A stretch of 64,000 bases of DNA from positions 124,001-188,000 of the forward strand of contig JAFDZP010000006.1 in assembly GCA_018266835.1 (NCBI GenBank). The letters are read 5' to 3'. Shown here in pieces: positions 45,968 to 55,713 of this stretch. The notes under the pieces are model-generated. The model made no database searches and was not told the origin of the DNA. It saw only the letters and a list, made by a program, of their open reading frames with translations. The position numbers and the translations under genes are program-made. The DNA is from Bacteroidota bacterium. GTDB taxonomy: Bacteria > Bacteroidota > Ignavibacteria > Tepidaquicellales > Tepidaquicellaceae. The stretch's first letter is position 1; each line of letters opens with the position of its first letter.

Positions 45968-48900
45968 TTTCGATAGATTTTTCTATTATCTCATCTTGTT
46001 CATTTATTGAAAGACCTATTTGATACTTATCATTCACCGCATATAAATAATCATCAATATCTTGGCGCATTTTATTCTTTACAATATTATTGTCATGCCA
46101 ATCAACAACGACATTATTCTTAATTATTTTGTCAATTTGAATTGCACATTCAGCAGACAATTGACTAACTTCAATTCCGTCTGATTCAAATTTTTCAAAC
46201 ACTTCAACGCATATTCCATAGAAGGCCTTAGCAATATCCCTGCCATCAAGTATTTCAGGCAACTCATCACCAACTCTATTTAACACAGAATTCATCAAGT
46301 CCTTGACTCTGGATAAATATTCTGCATCAGTTATTCTTTTTTGTCTAAATTCCTCTATCACTTCTTGAAGTAATTGAGAAAATTTCTTATAAAAGGCAGG
46401 ATCCTCTTCCATCTTTTCACTTATTGCCTTTTGTGTCCTTGAAGCTATCATATCTGCCTTGTATGCTGTACCTGTAACTTTTTCCACTTCTTCTTGAAAT
46501 CTATCAGTTTCAAAAATATTCACAGACTCAGTTATTTGAATTACTTCATTAGATGTTATATGTGTATCTATCAATCTTTGAATTTGAGCTTCATATTGTT
46601 TGTAATCAATTTTGTCCGAATATCTTTTTTGAACCGATGCTCTTAGGCTTAAAAACATCTTGGCATCATTCCTATACAAATTAATATTTTCAGTTGATGT
46701 CTTTTCAATGAACGAAAGATTTGAAAGGGCTATCTTCAGAGTTTTAGCAAATTTTGTTAATCGTCCATAAAATTTTTCTCTTATAAAATCATCGGCAAGA
46801 TACTGCTCGTATTCTTCTAAATCTTTTTTATTCTTAATTGTCTTAAAAATATCCCAGACCTGTGAATGCAGCTCCGGTAATTTTTCAATCTCTACATTTA
46901 TACTGATAAGAGTATTTTCTAAATCATCCTCTTCAAATCCTGCAAGTGCTTTATACTCTGAAAGAGCTAAATCTAAATTTCCTAAGATTCCATAATAATC
47001 GATAATATAGCCGAAGTCCTTTCCTTCGTACAATCTATTCACTCTTGCAATAGCTTGGAGAAGCTTATGGTCTTTTAAATTCTTAGCAATATATAAAACA
47101 ACATTTCTTGGAGCATCAAATCCCGTCAAAAGCTTATCTACAACTATGATAATTTCAGGTTTCTCATCCTTCTTAAAAGCGTTAATAATTTGTTCGTTAT
47201 ATTTTTTTTCATCGCCAAATCTACTCATCATGTTTTTCCAGAATGATTTAACTTTATCATCAGGCTCATTATCAATATCTTCATATCCTTCTCTGTCGTC
47301 TGGTGGCGAAATTAAAACTTCACTGCTGACAATACCAATTTCATCAAGATATTTTTTATATTTCATAGCAGCATTTTTTGACGATGTTGCTAGCTGCCCC
47401 TTAAATGCTGTTCCTTGCCATTCATTTCTGAAATGAATACTTATGTCCCACGCGATTCTATATATTTTTTGATCTGCTTCGTTTATATGGTCAGCAGAAG
47501 CAAATTTCTTTTTTAAATCTGCTTTTAGTTCATCAGTTAAAGATTTACAAACTAAATCAAAATATGTATCAATTGGCTTTTGATCTACCTCCTGAACAAT
47601 GTGTCTCCCTTCATAAAGCAATGGCACAACAGCTTTATCTTCTACTGCTTTATCTATAGTGTATGTTGGCTGTATCAGTCCTCCAAACTTTCCAATGGTA
47701 TCTCTCTCATTCCTTTTTATTGGAGTTCCCGTGAATCCTATAAAACATCCGTTTGGAAGAACTTTCATCATTTGTGTATTACTAAATCCATACTGACTTC
47801 TATGAGCTTCATCTATAAGTACAAATATTTCAGATGAAGGATTTGAAAATTCTCTTATGTTTCCGGCGGCTTCAAATTTATCAATTATAGTCGTAATAAT
47901 ATCCTTCGTATCATCATTGATAAGATTCATTAAATGTCTGCCGGATTTTGCTTTTATAAGTTTTTTTCCGCAATTCTTGAACGTTTTATATATCTGGTCA
48001 TCTAAGTCAACTCTATCTGTAACCAGAATAATTCTTGGTTCTAAAATTGTTTTCTCAAGAGCTATCGCTTTAGCAAGCATAACCATTGTAATAGACTTTC
48101 CGCTTCCCTGCGTATGCCATACAATTCCACCTCTTCTTTTACCATTCTCTTTAAATCTTATTCTTTGAATTAAATTCTCAACTGTAAAGAATTGCTGATA
48201 TCTTGCAATTTTCTTTTCTCCGCTATCGAATATGATAAACTTAAAAATTATATCCAGTAGTCTGTCGGGACGGCAAAGACTATATAATAATCTGTCCTGC
48301 TCATTAATCATTACTTCTTCCGATTCAAACGAATCAAAATAATCCTTAGAATATTTATAGGAAGATGAGTACAATTTATTTTTATTCTCTTCTGAAAGCT
48401 TTCTATTTTTAATCTCTGAAACTAAATTTTCATAATTATCTTTCTCATCCTCATTTCTAAAATGCTCTTTCCACTTTGCCCAGAATTCCTTTGATGTGCC
48501 GGTAGTTGCATACTTTCCTTCATTTGTAGAGAAGGCAAAAAGTATCTGTGAATACGCATAAAGTTTTTGAATGCCGTCTTCATGCTGATTCCTTAAGTTC
48601 TGTGATATTGCTTCATTTAAAGAATCTTTTATATCAGGTCTTTTACATTCCATTACTACTAAAGGAATACCATTAATAAATAATACTATATCCGGGCGAT
48701 ATGTTTTCTCGCCGCCTTCTCTTTGAACGTCAAATTCATCCGTTACATGAAAAACATTATTCTCAATATTTTCCCAGTCAATATACTTTATGTCAAAACT
48801 TTTTCTGTCCCCTTCAATAATTTGTTCAAAGCTTTTTCCCAAAGTAAGAAGGTCATAAATATTTTCGTTAGTTCTTATTAGCCCATCTTTTAATGGAAAG

Positions 48901-49151
48901 TTTTTTAAAGCATCTACAGCCCCTATAATATTACTCTCGCTGAAAAGGTATTCATTACCTTTGTGACTAATTCTATTAATTTTCCTTAACTGCTCGGTAA
49001 GGATTTCATCTAATATCACATTTGAACATTTATTAAAACGCAGCTTACGCGCCTGCGCAGGACTGATATACTCATAACCTAGATTAATAAGAAACTTTAA
49101 TGCAGGTATCTGCGATACGGGCTCTTCCTTAAATGATAATACTTCGGTCAT
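45948..49151 (-). CDS. hsdR: Type I restriction enzyme, restriction/translocase subunit HsdR
   Basis: A 1067-residue protein. The N-terminal PD-(D/E)XK nuclease has D154 and E168-x-K170 ('RPDIVLFINGIPLVVMECK'). The SF2 translocase has Walker A 'TQGSGKS' (347–353), 'DEAHRSQYG' (447–455) and 'FTGTPI'. The C-terminal helical domain docks to the methylase. Full length. It cleaves DNA lacking the host methylation after translocation. Confidence 0.95.
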   Translation of the reverse strand: MTEVLSFKEEPVSQIPALKFLINLGYEYISPAQARKLRFNKCSNVILDEILTEQLRKINRISHKGNEYLFSESNIIGAVDALKNFPLKDGLIRTNENIYDLLTLGKSFEQIIEGDRKSFDIKYIDWENIENNVFHVTDEFDVQREGGEKTYRPDIVLFINGIPLVVMECKRPDIKDSLNEAISQNLRNQHEDGIQKLYAYSQILFAFSTNEGKYATTGTSKEFWAKWKEHFRNEDEKDNYENLVSEIKNRKLSEENKNKLYSSSYKYSKDYFDSFESEEVMINEQDRLLYSLCRPDRLLDIIFKFIIFDSGEKKIARYQQFFTVENLIQRIRFKENGKRRGGIVWHTQGSGKSITMVMLAKAIALEKTILEPRIILVTDRVDLDDQIYKTFKNCGKKLIKAKSGRHLMNLINDDTKDIITTIIDKFEAAGNIREFSNPSSEIFVLIDEAHRSQYGFSNTQMMKVLPNGCFIGFTGTPIKRNERDTIGKFGGLIQPTYTIDKAVEDKAVVPLLYEGRHIVQEVDQKPIDTYFDLVCKSLTDELKADLKKKFASADHINEADQKIYRIAWDISIHFRNEWQGTAFKGQLATSSKNAAMKYKKYLDEIGIVSSEVLISPPDDREGYEDIDNEPDDKVKSFWKNMMSRFGDEKKYNEQIINAFKKDEKPEIIIVVDKLLTGFDAPRNVVLYIAKNLKDHKLLQAIARVNRLYEGKDFGYIIDYYGILGNLDLALSEYKALAGFEEDDLENTLISINVEIEKLPELHSQVWDIFKTIKNKKDLEEYEQYLADDFIREKFYGRLTKFAKTLKIALSNLSFIEKTSTENINLYRNDAKMFLSLRASVQKRYSDKIDYKQYEAQIQRLIDTHITSNEVIQITESVNIFETDRFQEEVEKVTGTAYKADMIASRTQKAISEKMEEDPAFYKKFSQLLQEVIEEFRQKRITDAEYLSRVKDLMNSVLNRVGDELPEILDGRDIAKAFYGICVEVFEKFESDGIEVSQLSAECAIQIDKIIKNNVVVDWHDNNIVKNKMRQDIDDYLYAVNDKYQIGLSINEQDEIIEKSIEIAKHRY

Positions 49152-49155
49152 ATAA

Positions 49156-49761
49156 TTATTTTTTATCTAAATTATTCCATATTGTAATAAAACTATCGGC
49201 TTCTCCCATAATTAATGGCATAAAATCAATTCTTCTTTTATCGCGGTAGTGAATTCTAGAATTTGTGATATCTAGCACGCAAAATTTACTTTTCTCGCGA
49301 AGCATTGAAGATAATTCGTTTTCCATAAAACAAATAATCGAGTTCACTTTATCTTTTTCAATCTTATCTTTTTTAAAATATAGCTTCACAATGTGTGGCT
49401 CGCCTTTAATTATTAAACCGAGTTCTGGATTTAATTTCATATTTAGCTCTTTATAACTCCAGTTTTTCTTAGGAACGTCAAAAGATTCAAATTTCTTTTT
49501 CCCCATAAATTTTTTGTACCCATTTAAAACAGCCGTATAATTATCTTTTTTCTTTTTATCTGTAACAGTTGCCACTATTTTATCTAATTCACCAGTATCT
49601 TTTGAATTTTTTTGATTTTGTATAATTCCATCACGTATTCTTTTATAGAAATCAGTTTTAGGATCGTATTTACCCCTTTCACGAATTTGTTTTACTTTAG
49701 TCAGTCTTTTACCGCCAGATAGCGCAATAAAATCTACAAAGTCCGTCAATGAAATTTTCAT
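49156..49761 (-). CDS. Hypothetical protein in type I R-M operon
   Basis: A 201-residue Lys-rich protein ('SLTDFVDFIALSGGKRLTKV' at the start, 'SKFCVLDITNSRIHYRDKRR' near the end). Not recognised. It sits 4 nt upstream of hsdR, so expression is coupled; it may contribute to or modify restriction. Confidence 0.55.
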   Translation of the reverse strand: MKISLTDFVDFIALSGGKRLTKVKQIRERGKYDPKTDFYKRIRDGIIQNQKNSKDTGELDKIVATVTDKKKKDNYTAVLNGYKKFMGKKKFESFDVPKKNWSYKELNMKLNPELGLIIKGEPHIVKLYFKKDKIEKDKVNSIICFMENELSSMLREKSKFCVLDITNSRIHYRDKRRIDFMPLIMGEADSFITIWNNLDKK

Positions 49762-49790
49762 ACAGTTTTATTATTTCAGTTAATATAAAA

Positions 49791-50561
49791 TTATTTTTTA
49801 GAAATGAATAATTTTGACAATTCAGAATCCTTACACTCAACATTTTGAAAATTATACTTCTTCACCAAATCTTCAATATTTCTTTTATGCGTTTCTTTCA
49901 TTTCAGGATGGAATAAAATTTCAAAAGGTACATCTTTCAAGTTTACTAATGCCAGTTTAATTGCATTCACATTCTGTTCTTCCCACGTAAGCTTTTGCTT
50001 TCCTTGGGTTATCCTCCCCTTACATTTTATAAGAACTCTGACTTCTTTTTCATCACTATAGCTTTGATCCTTATAAAGTCCCATTATACCATGTCTAGTA
50101 TCTTTAGTAATTTCTTTTTCGTTTAAATAGTCTTTGTAAATCATTTTATCTATAAATATTCTATTAATCCAATCTGAGTCACAATCAAATTCTATATTGT
50201 TCAATTCCCAAAGTTTATTGAAGTTTCTTAACTTATATTTTATTGCAACACTTGAGCTGTCAGAATACAAATTCCACATTGCAAATGATTCCCTTTTGCT
50301 TCCGAACCAACAGGTAGCAAAATAACTTCTTTGTCTTTTTTCCAAATCCATTTCTTTCTTGGGAGAAACAAAAAATATTTTTGGGTACAGTAATTTTATT
50401 AACTGTTGATGTGATATAGCTTCTGATTTATCTTTAAATGAGTCAAGTCGGGAAAAGTAAAGTTTTTCAGAAATCAATAAGTCCAGAAGTTTTGGCAAAT
50501 TAAGAAACCTTACCACATAAGGAAATTCTTTAACATCAAGAAGATTATTTTTTAACTCCAT
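49791..50561 (-). CDS. DUF2971-family protein
   Basis: A 256-residue protein with the DUF2971 layout: 'YVVRFLNLPKLLDLLISEKL', 'YFSRLDSFKD', then 'YFATCWFGSKRESFAMWNLY' and 'SDEKEVRVLI'. DUF2971 proteins occur widely in defence and mobile regions; their role is unknown. It is inside the R-M operon, between DUF2188 and the 201-residue protein. Confidence 0.75.
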   Translation of the reverse strand: MELKNNLLDVKEFPYVVRFLNLPKLLDLLISEKLYFSRLDSFKDKSEAISHQQLIKLLYPKIFFVSPKKEMDLEKRQRSYFATCWFGSKRESFAMWNLYSDSSSVAIKYKLRNFNKLWELNNIEFDCDSDWINRIFIDKMIYKDYLNEKEITKDTRHGIMGLYKDQSYSDEKEVRVLIKCKGRITQGKQKLTWEEQNVNAIKLALVNLKDVPFEILFHPEMKETHKRNIEDLVKKYNFQNVECKDSELSKLFISKK

Positions 50562-50566
50562 TCGGA

Positions 50567-50794
50567 TTATCCTTTTGATTTTTTAGGATCTATGCTTTTG
50601 GGATAAGTTCTTTCTTCCTGAAATCTGCCATTCTCTTTATGGATTAAAAGAGAGCCTCCGCCATGCTCTTTTACATATTCAGCACTCTTCTTCACTCCAT
50701 CAGTTTTGTTATCGAATTTTTTGATTGCTCTTGATGAATCTTCTGAAGCCAGCTTCCAAGAATCATCTTTTTTAGTTAAGTGAAATTTTTTCAT
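50567..50794 (-). CDS. DUF2188-family small protein
   Basis: A 75-residue basic protein. 'DDSWKLASEDSSRAIKKFDN', 'AEYVKEHGGGSLLIHKENGR' and 'FQEERTYPKS' fit DUF2188 (PF09954), a small fold common near restriction genes. It lies 24 nt from hsdS and 5 nt from DUF2971. Confidence 0.8.
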   Translation of the reverse strand: MKKFHLTKKDDSWKLASEDSSRAIKKFDNKTDGVKKSAEYVKEHGGGSLLIHKENGRFQEERTYPKSIDPKKSKG

Positions 50795-50818
50795 TTGGAT
50801 GTAATTTATATTTAAGAA

Positions 50819-52063
50819 TTAAATTTTTACTCTCACTTTTCCTGTGAGAAGAACTTGCATTAAACCCTTTTTCTGTTCGGTCAGTTTATTTAAATATTCT
50901 TTTAGAAAACAAATTTCTTTATCGATAGAGTTCAAAATGTTAGATATAGCTTTTTGTTCCTCAACATCGGGAATAAATATTTTAAGACTAAAAAAATCTT
51001 TCGGAGTAACATTTAATAATCCGTGAGCTCTTCCTCCTTCATGTGCAATCTTTGTAAGCCCTTCATTAATAATATTAGCAGCAAAGAAATGTTCAAAAAA
51101 GTCTGTACTGTTCATAAACTCTTTCTTCATTTTAAAGCATATATAAAGAGTAGTTACAACAGCTTTATCAAACTCTTTTAATAATTTAACCGCACCCCAG
51201 TCATATCCTTTAGAATAACTTTTATTATAAACAAACTCTCCTCGTTCTAATAAAAAATAATCTTTCAATTCTTCGCTCGCTACAAATTTATTGAAAAAAT
51301 CATTTTGCTTAACAAACCCTCGCTGCGCTGAAACTGTAACAACATTTTGATTTTTCTCTGTATTTTTTCTTGTTACTCTTTCGAATACATCAGAAAATTT
51401 TGTTTTTTTCCACTTCCCTTTAAAACCTTTTAATCTCTTTCCACTTGTTAACAATTGCTGCATTAAACCCTTTTTAAGTTTTTCTTTTGCAGCGATGAGG
51501 TTTTCGGTTTGTTCAATTGCGTTATCCCAAGTTTGCAAATATTTTACAATAGATTTCTGTTCTAGCAAGTTTGGGAATGGAATTGGAATACTATTAATAA
51601 TTTGAAGATTTAAACCACCTCTACCTCCATCACCAGTTGATAATTTCCTTAGTTCATCATACCTCATATCAAGATTATAATAAAGAAACTCAGGTACAAA
51701 TTTTTCATTAGGCAGTATAGCTGCAACTGATTGATTGGTAGATAGTTCAACCATATTAATTGCTACGGTTCCTCTTGTCTTTCCTTGTCCTGCAAGACCG
51801 ATTAGAATAGATTTTGGAGGAATCATTCTGGCACTTGAATTTTTTAGGCCCTCTTCGGTAATTCTTCCTTCAACTTCAAATATTTTCTTTTGGTTTAAAT
51901 CACCTGAACTCATCCACCTTACGGTACCATTATCCCAATAACTACTCACTCTCGTGCTAGGGGTGCCACCAGCAGTAGTTTTTGCGAACTCTTTGATTTT
52001 CTTTATTTCCCAATCTTGTGGAATTTTACCAACACTTGTTATCTTTGTTTGAACTTTATTCAT
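50819..52063 (-). CDS. hsdS: Type I restriction enzyme specificity subunit HsdS (two target-recognition domains)
   Basis: A 414-residue protein. TRD1 lies at about 10–170, a helical spacer ('EQKSIVKYLQTWDNAIEQTE') at about 163–215, TRD2 at about 220–370, then a second helical repeat ('EEQKAISNILNSIDKEI'). The two TRDs recognise the halves of a bipartite DNA target. It overlaps the 248-residue gene by 8 bp. A separate half-size S-like protein lies on the other side of hsdM. Confidence 0.93.
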   Translation of the reverse strand: MNKVQTKITSVGKIPQDWEIKKIKEFAKTTAGGTPSTRVSSYWDNGTVRWMSSGDLNQKKIFEVEGRITEEGLKNSSARMIPPKSILIGLAGQGKTRGTVAINMVELSTNQSVAAILPNEKFVPEFLYYNLDMRYDELRKLSTGDGGRGGLNLQIINSIPIPFPNLLEQKSIVKYLQTWDNAIEQTENLIAAKEKLKKGLMQQLLTSGKRLKGFKGKWKKTKFSDVFERVTRKNTEKNQNVVTVSAQRGFVKQNDFFNKFVASEELKDYFLLERGEFVYNKSYSKGYDWGAVKLLKEFDKAVVTTLYICFKMKKEFMNSTDFFEHFFAANIINEGLTKIAHEGGRAHGLLNVTPKDFFSLKIFIPDVEEQKAISNILNSIDKEICFLKEYLNKLTEQKKGLMQVLLTGKVRVKI

Positions 52064-52802
52064 TATCTTTCCTTTTCATAATTATAATAAAACCTTCGAC
52101 TGCTCCGGTATAAATGGGAATTTCTTCTCCAAAAATTGAATCAGTATTTTCACCGAAACCCTTAACGTATTCTTCTACAGATTCCTTAAAAACTGAAAAA
52201 TGTTTTATATTAACGTCTAATTTTGTATTGTTTTTATATTCTGATAATTCTGCTAAAGAATTTTCAATAGCTGGTATATAGTCCGCCTCGTTAAAACACT
52301 TCGTTGGAGTATCTAATCTTTTTAAAAATGCGATAAAGCAAACTTCTATGCTATTTTCACCAATTGGATCCGTTTCTAATAGGGCATGTTCAAATCTTAA
52401 AAAATCTTTTTTAACATCCCCCTTATGTGGATTGATAGCTTTTATTTCAATACCACAAACACTTCTCTTGAAGGGTTTACTAATGAATTTATCCAAGATT
52501 GCAATGTCTATTCTGCCTTTTCTAATACTTTCATGTTTTCTTTGTCTTATTGATGGAAACAGCTTCATAAAAGTAAATGCGTGAGATAAGAATTCGTCTG
52601 AATCATACTCTACTCTAATAGAAGAGAGAGTAGACAATTTCTTAGTATTTTCAAGCAGTTTTTTTACAACTCCAACTGTGATTAAATATTCAGTTATTTT
52701 ATCTTTCAACAATTCACTATAATCTTCATGCTTAACTAGGTCGTAATATGCTGTTTCAATTCCATTTTTTATGAGTTCTAATATTAAATCAATATTTATC
52801 AT
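52056..52802 (-). CDS. PD-(D/E)XK-like protein embedded between hsdM and hsdS
   Basis: A 248-residue protein. 'GRIDIAILDK' (D99) followed by 'VCGIEIKAINPHKGD' (E119-x-K121) is the pattern of a restriction-endonuclease-like fold. It overlaps hsdM by 4 bp and hsdS by 8 bp, so it is translated with the R-M genes. It may be an extra nuclease or a DNA-binding accessory subunit. Family not recognised. Confidence 0.55.
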   Translation of the reverse strand: MINIDLILELIKNGIETAYYDLVKHEDYSELLKDKITEYLITVGVVKKLLENTKKLSTLSSIRVEYDSDEFLSHAFTFMKLFPSIRQRKHESIRKGRIDIAILDKFISKPFKRSVCGIEIKAINPHKGDVKKDFLRFEHALLETDPIGENSIEVCFIAFLKRLDTPTKCFNEADYIPAIENSLAELSEYKNNTKLDVNIKHFSVFKESVEEYVKGFGENTDSIFGEEIPIYTGAVEGFIIIMKRKDNE

Positions 52803-54304
52803 CCTTTATAACCCAATTCCTTTAAATATTTATTCATTTCACTCCTTACATTCAGAAGTTGATTTTCAAGCTCAAGAATTTCTTTTTGAACTTTTACAAT
52901 ATCAACTTCCTCTTCCTCTTCAAATGTATCTACATACCGGGGGATGTTCAGATTATATTCGTTCTCCTTTATTTCATCAATAGTAGCTTTATAAGAATAT
53001 TTATCAATCGTTTCAAATTTTTCATAAGTAGAAACAATCTTATCTATATCCGAATCACGCAGTTTGTTTTGATTCGTTCCGCTTTCATACTCCTTACTTC
53101 CATCAATAAAAATAACATCAGTATTTTTTTTGCGCTTATTGAAAATAAGTATTGCAGCGGGGATACCGGTGCCGAAAAATAAATTAGCAGGAAGGCCAAT
53201 TACAGCTTCAAGAAGATTATCATTAATGAACTGCTCACGAATTCTACCTTCACTTGAGCCTCTGAATAAAACACCGTGCGGCACAATCACACCGGCTCTG
53301 CCAGTTTCGTTCAATGATTCTATCATGTGAGTAATAAAGGCATAGTCGCCTTTACTTTTAGGAGGAATACCTCTCCAGAACCTGTTAAACTTATCTGCCG
53401 GCGCATCATCTGCTCCCCATTTATCCAATGAGAATGGAGGATTGGCAACTACAACATCAAACTTCATCAGCTTGTCACCTTCGACATGTTTAGGATTACT
53501 AATAGTATTTCCCCATGCAATCTTAGCGTTATCAATTTTGTGAAGGAACATATTCATCTTACAAAGAGCGTAAGTGTTGCCATTAGACTCCTGACCGTAT
53601 AAAGAATAATTTTGTGAACCAACTTCATTAGCTACTTTAATAAGAAGTGAGCCTGAACCGCAGGTAGGATCATAAATTCTATTCCCTTCTTTGGGTTTTA
53701 AAAGCTTTGAAAGTAATTTTGAGATGAATTGAGGAGTATAAAACTCCCCGCCCTTTTTACCTGCGCCACTTGCAAACATATATAAAAGATATTCATATGT
53801 ATCACCAATTACATCACGCTCACCTATATGCGAAGGTCTGAAATCTAAAGCCGGTTTGGAAAAATCCTCAATTAAATTTTTAAGTCTTAGGTTTTTATCT
53901 TTAGTTTCACCAAGATTAATTTCAGAATTGAAATCTATACCTCTAAAAACGTCTTCCAGCTTTCCTGAGTTTGCCTCTTCAAGATTTGCTGTAGCTATAT
54001 TAATAAGTTCACCAATGTTAACATCATTGCGATGGGAATAAAGGTAATCAAAGGTGCTTTCATTTGGGACAACAAATCTTTCTCTTTTAAGAGCGCGATC
54101 TACTCTATCGGCATCGCCTTTATACTTTATTGAATATTCTTCAACTTTATCTTTCCACAAATCACTGATGTATTTAATGAAAAGAAAAACGAGAATGTAA
54201 TTTTTATATTGGTCGGGGTCAACGACTCCCCTGAAGGTATCGCATGCATTCCATGCTACTGAGTTCACCTCATCTTGAGTTGGGATTTTTTTTGTATCAA
54301 TCAT
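52799..54304 (-). CDS. hsdM: Type I restriction enzyme methyltransferase subunit HsdM
   Basis: A 501-residue N6-adenine methyltransferase. The helical HsdM N-domain (about 10–150) is followed by 'GGEFYTP', SAM-binding 'DPTCGSGS' (212–219) and catalytic 'NPPF' (288–291). With HsdS it methylates host DNA and, with HsdR, directs restriction. The C-terminal helix binds HsdS. It overlaps the half-S gene by 8 bp upstream. Confidence 0.95.
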   Translation of the reverse strand: MIDTKKIPTQDEVNSVAWNACDTFRGVVDPDQYKNYILVFLFIKYISDLWKDKVEEYSIKYKGDADRVDRALKRERFVVPNESTFDYLYSHRNDVNIGELINIATANLEEANSGKLEDVFRGIDFNSEINLGETKDKNLRLKNLIEDFSKPALDFRPSHIGERDVIGDTYEYLLYMFASGAGKKGGEFYTPQFISKLLSKLLKPKEGNRIYDPTCGSGSLLIKVANEVGSQNYSLYGQESNGNTYALCKMNMFLHKIDNAKIAWGNTISNPKHVEGDKLMKFDVVVANPPFSLDKWGADDAPADKFNRFWRGIPPKSKGDYAFITHMIESLNETGRAGVIVPHGVLFRGSSEGRIREQFINDNLLEAVIGLPANLFFGTGIPAAILIFNKRKKNTDVIFIDGSKEYESGTNQNKLRDSDIDKIVSTYEKFETIDKYSYKATIDEIKENEYNLNIPRYVDTFEEEEEVDIVKVQKEILELENQLLNVRSEMNKYLKELGYKG

Positions 54305-54869
54305 TTTTTCTTAAAATTTTATTGTGGATGATTTCGTTTATTAACAAAGTTCGCTTAGTCGAGATTTGTTTTAGTAATTCTCTTTCCAACATTTGTTGAT
54401 TCTCTATTAAAGCAATTGTTTTTTGAGTTTTCAAATCCGTTATAGGAATTTTTAACTCGATTAATTTTGATTTAGGAATTGAAGGAATAAATGTACCGTG
54501 AGTATTCGCTTTAAAAAAATCTTGTGCTGGTTTAGAATTTAAATACCAGGATAAGTATTCCGGTAAAACATTTTCCGAAGTAATTCTAATTATGAAAAAG
54601 GTTGATGATGCGGCTACTTCGCCAAGTTCACCATTATAATGAAAAGCAAAATTTCTATTTCCTTTGGCAGCGAAAAGTACATCGCCAGATTTTAGATATT
54701 GATACTTGTCTACACAGTATCTATCTAATTTGAATAAATTATCTTTATTTAGTAAATTGTTCTGAATATCTTTTCCCTGAATAAGAAAAACAGATGCTTG
54801 TTCTGCATTTATATTTTTACTGTTATATTTCAATCCAGTAAAAATTGATGTTAGACTTCCTAATTGCAT
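54297..54869 (-). CDS. Half-size HsdS-like protein (single target-recognition domain)
   Basis: A 190-residue protein with one TRD ('MQLGSLTSIFTGLKYNSKNI', 'YLKSGDVLFAAKGNR', 'FFIIRITSENVLPEYLSWYL') and a C-terminal helix ('QKTIALIENQQMLERELL'). It is the first gene of the R-M operon. It may form alternative specificity by dimerising or exchanging with the full HsdS, or be a leftover. Confidence 0.8.
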   Translation of the reverse strand: MQLGSLTSIFTGLKYNSKNINAEQASVFLIQGKDIQNNLLNKDNLFKLDRYCVDKYQYLKSGDVLFAAKGNRNFAFHYNGELGEVAASSTFFIIRITSENVLPEYLSWYLNSKPAQDFFKANTHGTFIPSIPKSKLIELKIPITDLKTQKTIALIENQQMLERELLKQISTKRTLLINEIIHNKILRKND

Positions 54870-54909
54870 TTTGTAATATTTTCTTTGAGTAATCTCTCTA
54901 CGGATACAA

Positions 54910-54931
54910 AATATCCTAAATGAAGGATATT
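54910..54931. promoter_or_regulatory. AATATCCT/AGGATATT inverted repeat between divergent operons
   Basis: An 8-bp perfect inverted repeat with a 6-nt spacer lies in the ~60-bp gap between the minus-strand R-M operon and the plus-strand glycosylase cassette. It is a candidate operator controlling one or both. Confidence 0.4.
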
Positions 54932-55649
54932 GTCAAGTTATTTATTCTGGATAATTTGCTGTACTCTATTTATAATATCGTTTATGTGCTCAAGTTTACT
55001 ATCAGCTTCAAATATTTTGAAAGAAAAAGCTCCATTTATGAGAGCTTTTATGAAAAACTATATATTTGAGCAGATCAAAGTTCCATTGTCAATTGAATCA
55101 ATAGAGAAAAAAGAAAGCTATGAGAAAATTATTGAATTTTGCTTAAATACAAGAAGAAGAATAAGGAATGAGCATTTAGAAAGTGGTAAAAAATATTTTT
55201 CTGATAATTATGCGCTATTTCGAGAGTTGTTATTAGTAAAAAAAGATGTAATTCAATTACAACAATTAGTTTACAAAGCTGAAGGAGTCGGGCAGAAGAT
55301 TGGGAGTTTCATATTGGTAGTTTTTATACATTATATACTTCAAGATAATGAAATGAGTAAGCAGTTAAATGTACCTTTGGATACACATGTCATAAGAATT
55401 TTTGAAGAGGCTTTTAATGAAAAACCTCCAAATGTAGGTTATAAAATTGATGCAAAAGAGTATAGAGATTTTCAAGGGAAATTGAAGGAAAATTCAGCTG
55501 ACGGTAACACAATTTACTTCGATTATTTTTGGTTTATTGGAAAGGTATTTCATACTAAAATTAATCCTGGCAGAAATAATAAAGGATATCGTTTATGTTC
55601 AATGTGTTGGATAAAGGATGTTTGTCAATCAAATGATAAATGGGAGTAA
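54930..55649 (+). CDS. HhH-GPD DNA glycosylase/AP lyase, endonuclease III-like
   Basis: A 239-residue protein. The helix-hairpin-helix 'EGVGQKIGSF' (K123 at the catalytic Lys position) is followed by 'VPLDTHVIRIFEEAF' (D151 at the catalytic Asp position), as in endonuclease III. The C-terminal 'LCSMCWIKDVCQ' has C-x2-C-x5-C (C223, C226, C232), matching three of the four cluster cysteines; the first is missing. It would excise a modified base and may cut the strand. The start is uncertain: TTG at 54930 gives a hydrophobic N-terminus, and ATGs at 54984, 55038 and 55050 are alternatives. First gene of a three-gene cassette. Confidence 0.7.
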   Translation: MSSYLFWIICCTLFIISFMCSSLLSASNILKEKAPFMRAFMKNYIFEQIKVPLSIESIEKKESYEKIIEFCLNTRRRIRNEHLESGKKYFSDNYALFRELLLVKKDVIQLQQLVYKAEGVGQKIGSFILVVFIHYILQDNEMSKQLNVPLDTHVIRIFEEAFNEKPPNVGYKIDAKEYRDFQGKLKENSADGNTIYFDYFWFIGKVFHTKINPGRNNKGYRLCSMCWIKDVCQSNDKWE

Positions 55650-55713
55650 CTGTAAATTATAATCTGAACAACAAGCTACATTCTTTAAGTACTCAATCAG
55701 CATAAACCCCAAA

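Noticed and set aside
54920-55069. Alternative ATG at 54920 in another frame as the start of the HhH glycosylase
   Set aside because: That frame stops after about 50 codons and its third-position GC is higher than expected for genes here; it would require a frameshift.
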